A DNA stretch of 10,501 nucleotides. Source: Armatimonadota bacterium (lineage in GTDB: Bacteria > Armatimonadota > Fimbriimonadia > Fimbriimonadales > ATM1). The number at the start of each line of letters is the position of its first letter. The stretch's first letter is position 1. The DNA is taken from assembly GCA_013816225.1 (NCBI GenBank), contig JACDEQ010000055.1, positions 1-10,501 of the forward strand, in the 5' to 3' direction. Shown piece by piece: positions 5,817 to 10,501 of this stretch. Under the pieces are notes generated by a model. The model did not search any database. It was given only the letters and a program-made list of their open reading frames with translations, and was not told the origin of the DNA. The translations under genes and the position numbers were made by a program.

Positions 5817-6733
5817 TCGACGTCGAACGAGCATCCAGATGGTATGGCCAGGTGATCGGGCTCAACGACGTTACGTGCAGCTTCGGGCCGGGAGTGACCG
5901 CTCTCCTTGGCCAAAACGGCGCCGGGAAGTCGACGCTAATCAAGCTGATCACCGGGCAGCTGCGGCCAACGACCGGCCACGTGAAGGTTTTCGGCGAACT
6001 ACCTTTTGCGAATGCCAACGTGGCGGGACAACTCGGATATTGCCCCGAGACCGACAGCTTCTACGAGGAGATGACAGGACGGCAGTTCGTAACGCTCATG
6101 GCGCGGATGTCGGGTGTCGAGGCTTCGAAAGCCGATTCCGTGGCGGGAGCCGCAATCGAGACGGTGGGCATGGCAGATCGAGCCGATACCAGGATCGCGG
6201 GCTACTCGAAGGGCATGCGGCAAAGGATAAAGCTGGCCCAAGCCATGGCGCACGGGCCGAGAGTCCTGGTCCTCGATGAGCCCCTGAACGGCCTCGATCC
6301 GGTGGGACGCCGGCAAATGCAGGATCTGCTCAGGGACATGGGCGCCCGCGGCAGGTGCGTTATTATCAGCAGCCATATTCTCCATGAGGTCGAACAGATG
6401 ACGCACAACATCGTTCTGCTCCACCGGGGGCGGTTGATGGCGGTGGGCGACATTCAAGAGATCCGATCTCTCATCGATCGTCACCCGCATCGGATTAGGA
6501 TTAAGATGGGCAACGCAAGGACGTTCGCCCAGCGGATTCTCACCTTGCCGTCGGTTTTGTCGCTCCAGTTCAATCGTCAAGACGCGGACCAAATGGAGGT
6601 CGAAACCGTGTCACCGGACGAGTTCTACTCGCAGGTCTCAGAATTGGTGTTGGAGACCGGCACAGAGTTCGGCGAATTCTCGTCACCCGACAACAACCTC
6701 GAAGCAGTCTTCAACTACTTGGTGAAGGGATGA
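5813..6733 (+). CDS. ABC-2 type exporter ATPase, second unit
   Basis: The 306-residue second ATPase is a diverged paralogue of the first. It has Walker A GQNGAGKST (33-41), Q-loop region GYCPETD, signature YSKGMRQ (131-137), Walker B VLVLDE (151-156, catalytic E156), NGLD and switch histidine H188. All catalytic parts are intact, so both ATPases in this chain should hydrolyse ATP. The C-terminal part from about 210 is family-typical and differs in sequence from the first ATPase. Its ATG overlaps the preceding permease stop (ATGA), with GAAGGG immediately upstream, so translation is probably coupled. It probably drives the permease that follows, though cross-pairing with the first permease is possible. 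Confidence 0.93.
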   Translation: MIDVERASRWYGQVIGLNDVTCSFGPGVTALLGQNGAGKSTLIKLITGQLRPTTGHVKVFGELPFANANVAGQLGYCPETDSFYEEMTGRQFVTLMARMSGVEASKADSVAGAAIETVGMADRADTRIAGYSKGMRQRIKLAQAMAHGPRVLVLDEPLNGLDPVGRRQMQDLLRDMGARGRCVIISSHILHEVEQMTHNIVLLHRGRLMAVGDIQEIRSLIDRHPHRIRIKMGNARTFAQRILTLPSVLSLQFNRQDADQMEVETVSPDEFYSQVSELVLETGTEFGEFSSPDNNLEAVFNYLVKG

Positions 6734-7509
6734 ACTTCGTAGAACTGCTCGCGTGGTCGGTTTGGGACCTTCTGCGGCCCCGCAAACTGGTGACCATGCT
6801 GCTTGTCGGGCTTGCCGGGCCCGCGTTCGCGATGCTGATTCGCTCCGTGAGCGGGACCGACTACGCTCCGAACGTCGCTTACGGCCTCTCCGTGCCCTTG
6901 GCCGTGTACTCGTTTACGATGATCCTTCTCAGCGTGATTTTCGCGAGCGGCATCGTATCGGCGGAAATGGTGGGGAAGACAATTCCTTATTTGTTGACGC
7001 GACCGATACCGCGATGGAAGATATTGCTCGCAAAATGGCTCGCCGCAACGCTGGCCGTTTCCATTGCCGTTATGGCTTCTTGCGCGCTGACAGCCGTTAT
7101 CACCCACGGATTTGCAGGCCTAGGAAGCTCGCCGTTACAACGCGACCTGATTATCATTCCGGTCGGCGTGGTGAGCTATTGCAGCCTGTTTACAATGCTG
7201 TCTGTGCTTTCAACGAAGCCGTGGCTGTTTGCGATTTCCTTCGGTTTCTTATGGGAGTCTTGGATTCCATTCCTGCCCGGGGATTTCAAGAAGCTATCGA
7301 TCATGTCGCAGTTGCGTGCTCTGTCTCCGCATTCGGGCACTGGCCCGGCGCCTTCGGGGCCGATGGAGATCCTGCGTCTTCTTAGCCCCGAGAACATCGA
7401 GCCTTCGGCCGCGTGGAATGCGCTCATCGTCATCAACGTGGTGACGCTGGCCATTGCGGCCGCGGTGTTCTCTTCGGGGGAATTTGTTCCGAAGGATGAA
7501 ACGACCTAA
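6730..7509 (+). CDS. ABC-2 type permease, second unit
   Basis: The 259-residue membrane protein has about six hydrophobic segments, including LVTMLLVGLAGPAFAMLI near 20-37, a long one around 53-78, one near 103-123, PVGVVSYCSLFTMLSVLS, a stretch containing LFAISFGFLWESW, and a last one near 235-250. The ABC-2 hallmark is visible as GIVSAEMVGKTIPYLLTRPI then PRWKILLAKW, parallel to the motif in the first permease but shorter overall. The ATG overlaps the second ATPase stop (ATGA) with GAAGGG just upstream. It closes the transporter operon; convergent genes follow. The substrate is unknown. Confidence 0.87.
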   Translation: MNFVELLAWSVWDLLRPRKLVTMLLVGLAGPAFAMLIRSVSGTDYAPNVAYGLSVPLAVYSFTMILLSVIFASGIVSAEMVGKTIPYLLTRPIPRWKILLAKWLAATLAVSIAVMASCALTAVITHGFAGLGSSPLQRDLIIIPVGVVSYCSLFTMLSVLSTKPWLFAISFGFLWESWIPFLPGDFKKLSIMSQLRALSPHSGTGPAPSGPMEILRLLSPENIEPSAAWNALIVINVVTLAIAAAVFSSGEFVPKDETT

Positions 7510-7578
7510 ATTAAAGTGGAAGGGAGCGCCGAAGCCGCACGACGCCCCCATGGTCCATCCGGGGGTAAAAGTCCTAGT

Positions 7579-7590
7579 TCAAGTACTTGA
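7579..7590. repeat. 12-bp perfect palindrome TCAAGTACTTGA
   Basis: TCAAGTACTTGA is its own reverse complement and lies in the 115-base gap between converging genes. It could be a binding site for a dimeric protein or chance; nothing else in the window repeats it that I noticed. Confidence 0.45.
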
Positions 7591-7599
7591 CGACAGATC

Positions 7600-7627
7600 C
7601 TGACAAAACGCCGCTCGCGTTCTGTCA
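7600..7627. terminator. Bidirectional hairpin between converging genes
   Basis: CTGACAAAACGC (7600-7611) and GCGTTCTGTCAG (7616-7627 region) form a 12-bp stem with one mismatch and a 5-base loop. It overlaps the stop codon of the minus-strand hydrolase gene. Its place between converging genes suits a two-way terminator, although no T-run follows on either side. A second weaker stem, CCCCC (7545-7549) with GGGGG (7561-7565), lies nearer the permease stop. Confidence 0.5.
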
Positions 7628-8434
7628 GAAGTTGATTAACTTTCCGTCAAACCCGACCTCGATACCGTCGGGGTTGAGGCGCTCTTCTAGCTGGGCGTGT
7701 GTCGCCATACCCGTATGGGCGTGGTGCGTTGTGCAGACAATGCTCGCACCATCGAGGCAGCCTATGTTTCTAAGGCGCTCTACGACCGGGACTAATTCTT
7801 CGCAAGAGAGGTGGCCCCAGTAATCAGCCGGCAGAAATCCGTCCGCGCATTCGATGACGGCGACGTCGAATCGCCTTCCGGCAAGAAACTCCCAGGTCTC
7901 CTCCTGGTAAACGCCGGTATCGACCGCGTAGAGGAGGGATTTGCCGTCTTTCTCGATGATCAGATTGAGACTGTCTTCGTCTAGTTTGTGGTAGGCGCGG
8001 ATTGGAGTGACAAAGTAGCCGTCGATATGGACGGGGGCGAAGCTCTTCAAGAGGCGCTTTTCGAGCTTGTCTTGATCTTCGAACGCGTTGGAAAAACCGC
8101 TCAAAATGGCCTGATTACCCCATATAATCGGGGTGGTTGAGTTTTCCTCGGTGAATGGCGGGAAAGCGTATTGGAAAAGGCCCGGTGCGTAATGGTCGAA
8201 ATGCGAGTGAGTGAAGAGCACGTGCTTCCAATCACTCGCCTTCAATCCCAAATTGCTGCACTGGGCGTACGTGTCTGGTCCAAAATCGATCTTAATTGCA
8301 CTATCGACAATGGCTGCCGCTCGTGAACGGACGTCTTTTCCGCCGTGTTCTCGTGCGTAACGCGAAACCTCGGAGTCCGAGAAAAAACTCGGAATTCCGT
8401 CGGCGCCGCCGCTACCCGCAATTAGAATATTCAC
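7625..8434 (-). CDS. PhnP-like metallo-beta-lactamase-fold hydrolase
   Basis: The 269-residue cytosolic enzyme has the metallo-beta-lactamase signature THSHFDH (H76, H78, D80, H81), with further likely metal ligands H149 (AYH), D172 (YAVDTG), H208 (GHLS) and the H237-H240 cluster. The start NILIAGSGGADGIP and the order of motifs resemble PhnP, a cyclic phosphodiesterase. The cysteine cluster that holds the structural zinc near the N terminus of PhnP is absent here, with SFFSDSEVSRYA in its place. So phosphodiesterase activity on a small cyclic phosphate is plausible but the substrate is not defined. The start is GTG (8432-8434), overlapping the stop of the upstream DUF1015 gene as GTGA. That implies coupled translation and perhaps a shared pathway. 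Confidence 0.88.
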   Translation of the reverse strand: MNILIAGSGGADGIPSFFSDSEVSRYAREHGGKDVRSRAAAIVDSAIKIDFGPDTYAQCSNLGLKASDWKHVLFTHSHFDHYAPGLFQYAFPPFTEENSTTPIIWGNQAILSGFSNAFEDQDKLEKRLLKSFAPVHIDGYFVTPIRAYHKLDEDSLNLIIEKDGKSLLYAVDTGVYQEETWEFLAGRRFDVAVIECADGFLPADYWGHLSCEELVPVVERLRNIGCLDGASIVCTTHHAHTGMATHAQLEERLNPDGIEVGFDGKLINF

Positions 8435-9714
8435 TTGAAGTCAGAGTGAGACCAAAACACCAATCCGCTAAGTAATTTTGGATAGTAGAAAGTCGATTTT
8501 TGTGGCATTTTTTCGCCCCCCAAGGCGATTCGCCTCATGTCCTCGACGGACGGCGGATTCATGAGGAATGCAACTTCGCCGCTACTCATGGCGACGCGTT
8601 CGACGGCCTCTTGTGAACTCCTTGTATAATCGATTTGCTCAATGCCTTCGATGCCAAAGACACCTTTGAAAATTATTTCGTGTAAAATTGTGACGTCGAG
8701 CATTTTTAGGAGATCGCTCGAGGGGCCCTCCACGATCGTAAGGGCGTCTCGTGGCTCCTCCATCGCCATGATGAACCCGCTTCCACCGGGCATCGCCATT
8801 CCAAAAACTCGGCAGTCGTTATTATGTAGGCGTCTTAATTCATCGGGAATTTCGACGTTGGGGATTGTCCGCGTTTTGAAGCGCGTTTGCAGTTTGGATT
8901 CAACCTGGCCGAGCGGTGTCTGGAAATTCTTCACGATTCTATGGGTCGGCAAGAGAAGCAAACCGGGGTCGCTCATGCTGGAGAGTGCTATCAACATGAA
9001 ATCTTCCGCGATATTTCCCGGCTTGTCTCGCAGGGACTGTCTGAACGTAACCGCGGTTTCGTAACGATGATGGCCGTCGGCGATCCAGATCTGTTCGTTA
9101 TCGAAGGAGCGGCATATGGCAGCGGTTTCCGCCTCGCTGTCGCATTTGGCAAGTTCGTGGGCAATGCCGTCTTCGGTTTGGACCGTGGCGATGACCCCGA
9201 ATGGAGCTCCGTGAATCGCCAGCCCGACCGCGTGGCCGGCATCCTCGTACAGTCCGTAGATACATTCGAGGTGCGCGCCGGTAGCTTCGAGGAGTCTTAG
9301 GCGATCCTCCTTGTGCTTTGGGAAGGTCTGTTCGTGCGGAAGCACAACACCTCTTTCATAGGGCTCCACTTTGATGAGGCAAATGAGCGATTCGCGGATT
9401 AGGAGTTCGCCGTCGACGGGGTTGGTGAAGGTTTGCCGGTAGCGATAGAGGCAGGGTATCTCGTCGACCTGCAGGATGCCTTCCCTTCTCCACTCCGTGA
9501 GACGGGATGCGCTTCTGGCGTACTTAACAAACTTGCTGCGATCGTCGGGAGAATGTTCCGGTAGCGTCAGCCAAACGGTGTTGTTTGCGCTTTGGGCGGC
9601 GAATTCTTGACGCTCCGCGGCCGAGATGACATCGTAGGGCGGGGCGACTAAGTCTTCGAGCGGGCCGGCGGCCGTTGAGTATCTTTGGCCAGAAAGGGGT
9701 CGAACTGTCGCCAT
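8431..9714 (-). CDS. DUF1015 family protein
   Basis: The 427-residue protein matches the DUF1015 family end to end: VRPLSGQRY and VAPPYDVI (23-30), PHEQTFPKHKEDRL (126-139), DGHHRYETA (213-221), LDVTILHEII (339-348), MNPPSVEDM (385-393) and the C-terminal MPQKSTFYYPKLLSGLV (403-419). The family is widespread in bacteria. Its biochemical role is not established to my knowledge; the conserved DGHHRYET box suggests a nucleotide- or metal-binding enzyme site. It is sometimes called SerC-like or HTH-neighbouring, which is not informative. The ATG at 9712-9714 is normal for the family. A -35/-10 pair lies just upstream with almost no leader. The stop overlaps the hydrolase start by four bases. Confidence 0.93.
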   Translation of the reverse strand: MATVRPLSGQRYSTAAGPLEDLVAPPYDVISAAERQEFAAQSANNTVWLTLPEHSPDDRSKFVKYARSASRLTEWRREGILQVDEIPCLYRYRQTFTNPVDGELLIRESLICLIKVEPYERGVVLPHEQTFPKHKEDRLRLLEATGAHLECIYGLYEDAGHAVGLAIHGAPFGVIATVQTEDGIAHELAKCDSEAETAAICRSFDNEQIWIADGHHRYETAVTFRQSLRDKPGNIAEDFMLIALSSMSDPGLLLLPTHRIVKNFQTPLGQVESKLQTRFKTRTIPNVEIPDELRRLHNNDCRVFGMAMPGGSGFIMAMEEPRDALTIVEGPSSDLLKMLDVTILHEIIFKGVFGIEGIEQIDYTRSSQEAVERVAMSSGEVAFLMNPPSVEDMRRIALGGEKMPQKSTFYYPKLLSGLVFWSHSDFK

Positions 9715-9722
9715 GACTCGCG

Positions 9723-9752
9723 AATATACGCGTTTGGATGCCCGGGGCGCAA
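9723..9752 (-). promoter_or_regulatory. Promoter of the DUF1015-hydrolase pair
   Basis: On the minus strand TTGCGC (9747-9752) and TATATT (9723-9728) are separated by 18 bases, a good sigma-70-like pair inside the 60-base gap between two genes. The -10 ends 8 bases before the ATG, so transcription would start about 1-3 bases before it and the message would be essentially leaderless. No Shine-Dalgarno sequence is seen. Confidence 0.55.
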
Positions 9753-9774
9753 TGGTGGACGGATAATCGGGACT

Positions 9775-10501
9775 TTAGACCGTCCGTTCGGACGCAAAAG
9801 CTGCGAGCACGGCGAAACCCTTTGTGTCGCCGTCGAATGATCCAAGCTCTGCGAGGGCAGCTTGCTGGGCCTCGAGAGCGAGGGTTCTGGAGGCTTCTAC
9901 ACCGATGAGGGCGGGAAAAGTGGCCTTGTATCGCGCCTTGTCAGCCCGGGTGTGTTTGCCGAGGGATTCGACGTCGCCGGTTTCATCGAGCACGTCGTCT
10001 GCGATCTGAAATGCGAGGCCGATCTGATCCCCGAATCTTGCGCAAGTGGCGATTTGATCTTCTGAGGCCCCTACCAATACCGCGCCGATCGTACAGCTTG
10101 CCGTAATGAGTGCCCCGGTCTTGCGGGCGTGGATCCACTTGACGGTGTCCAGATCGGTCTGCGCATTTTCGGACTCGATATCCACGGTCTGGCCGCCGAC
10201 CATTCCTTGCGTGCCCGAAGCCGCTGCCAAAGCGCCGGCCGCACGGCGCGTGCGCTCGGATGGCGCGTCCATGCCCAGCAGGGTTTCGAATGCCAGGGCG
10301 AAAAGGGCGTCGCCGGCGAGCAACGCGATCGCCTCGCCGAATTGGATATGGGTAGCGGGCCTCCCACGGCGCAAGTCGTCGTTGTCGATGCACGGAAGGT
10401 CGTCGTGAACGAGCGAAAAACAATGTATCAGTTCCAGCGCACATGCTGCGTCAAGCACGCATTCGATGCTCCCTCGATTCGATTCGGCGGCGGCTATGCA
10501 C
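9775..10501 (-). CDS. ispA: Short-chain polyprenyl diphosphate synthase, N terminus beyond window
   Basis: This enzyme condenses isopentenyl diphosphate with allylic diphosphates to make farnesyl or geranylgeranyl diphosphate, precursors of quinones, carotenoids and undecaprenyl lipids. The visible 242 codons hold the chain-length and first aspartate region LVHDDLPCIDNDDLRRG, GGQTVDI, the HARKTGAL motif, and the second aspartate-rich motif FQIADDVLDETGD. Both DDx(2-4)D metal sites are intact. The reading frame stays open to position 10501 and continues family-typical sequence (IECVLDAACALELIH), so the GTG at 10458 is not the start; the first 50-60 residues lie outside the window. The insertion inside DDLPCIDNDD, with four residues between aspartates, is typical of bacterial type II FPP or GGPP synthases; product length cannot be settled. 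The stop TAA is at 9775-9777. Confidence 0.92.
   Translation of the reverse strand, partial: CIAAAESNRGSIECVLDAACALELIHCFSLVHDDLPCIDNDDLRRGRPATHIQFGEAIALLAGDALFALAFETLLGMDAPSERTRRAAGALAAASGTQGMVGGQTVDIESENAQTDLDTVKWIHARKTGALITASCTIGAVLVGASEDQIATCARFGDQIGLAFQIADDVLDETGDVESLGKHTRADKARYKATFPALIGVEASRTLALEAQQAALAELGSFDGDTKGFAVLAAFASERTV

Noticed and set aside
8887..9300. 137-residue plus-strand open frame opposite the DUF1015 gene
   Set aside because: It is the complement of a conserved gene, without a plausible ribosome site or domain.

Overview
The window looks like a chromosomal stretch of a moderately GC-rich bacterium. The supported genes are mostly housekeeping or widely conserved ones, transcribed in blocks. 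No phage structural genes, transposase, integrase or CRISPR array are visible. The organism cannot be fixed from the sequence alone. Short leaders in front of some ATGs, GTG/TTG starts, an encoded CCA on the tRNA and the DUF1015 gene fit deep-branching phyla such as Armatimonadota, but this is a low-confidence guess.

Layout. (1) 1-1199: an unrecognised plus-strand protein with a C-terminal four-cysteine zinc knuckle, then a gene-free 261-base tract dense in repeats. The repeats are ATGAC words at 9-10 base spacing, a 9-bp inverted repeat, a perfect 18-bp inverted repeat bounding 167 bp, and a doubled TGGTATAC word. (2) 1200-1275: tRNA-Lys(CUU), minus strand, with its 3' end facing that tract. 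This is the usual geometry of an island or element boundary. (3) 1285-3375, minus strand: a small Cys/His-rich protein, then moaC, mogA and tatD in an overlapping run that ends 9 bases before the tRNA. MoaC and MogA act in molybdopterin synthesis; TatD is a metal-dependent DNase or hydrolase. (4) 3376-3781: 406 bases without a protein gene but with several nested hairpins and a terminator-like hairpin followed by a U-rich tract on the minus strand. It may encode a small structured RNA. (5) 3782-7509, plus strand: a 46-residue lipoprotein, a hairpin terminator, then two complete ABC-2 units (ATPase-permease-ATPase-permease). Their three junctions are all 4-base ATGA overlaps, so they are probably co-translated as one export system of unknown substrate. 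(6) 7510-7624: a convergent intergenic region with a 12-bp palindrome and an imperfect 12-bp hairpin. (7) 7625-9714, minus strand: a DUF1015 protein translationally coupled (GTGA overlap) to a PhnP-like metallo-beta-lactamase-fold hydrolase. (8) 9775 to the right edge, minus strand: a short-chain polyprenyl diphosphate synthase (IspA type), cut at its N terminus by the window end.

The best candidates for something undescribed are the repeat tract beside tRNA-Lys, the structured intergenic region at 3465-3620, the heptanucleotide array in front of moaC, and the run of genes whose -10 hexamer lies only 6-9 bases from the ATG. None of these could be tested by a database search here.
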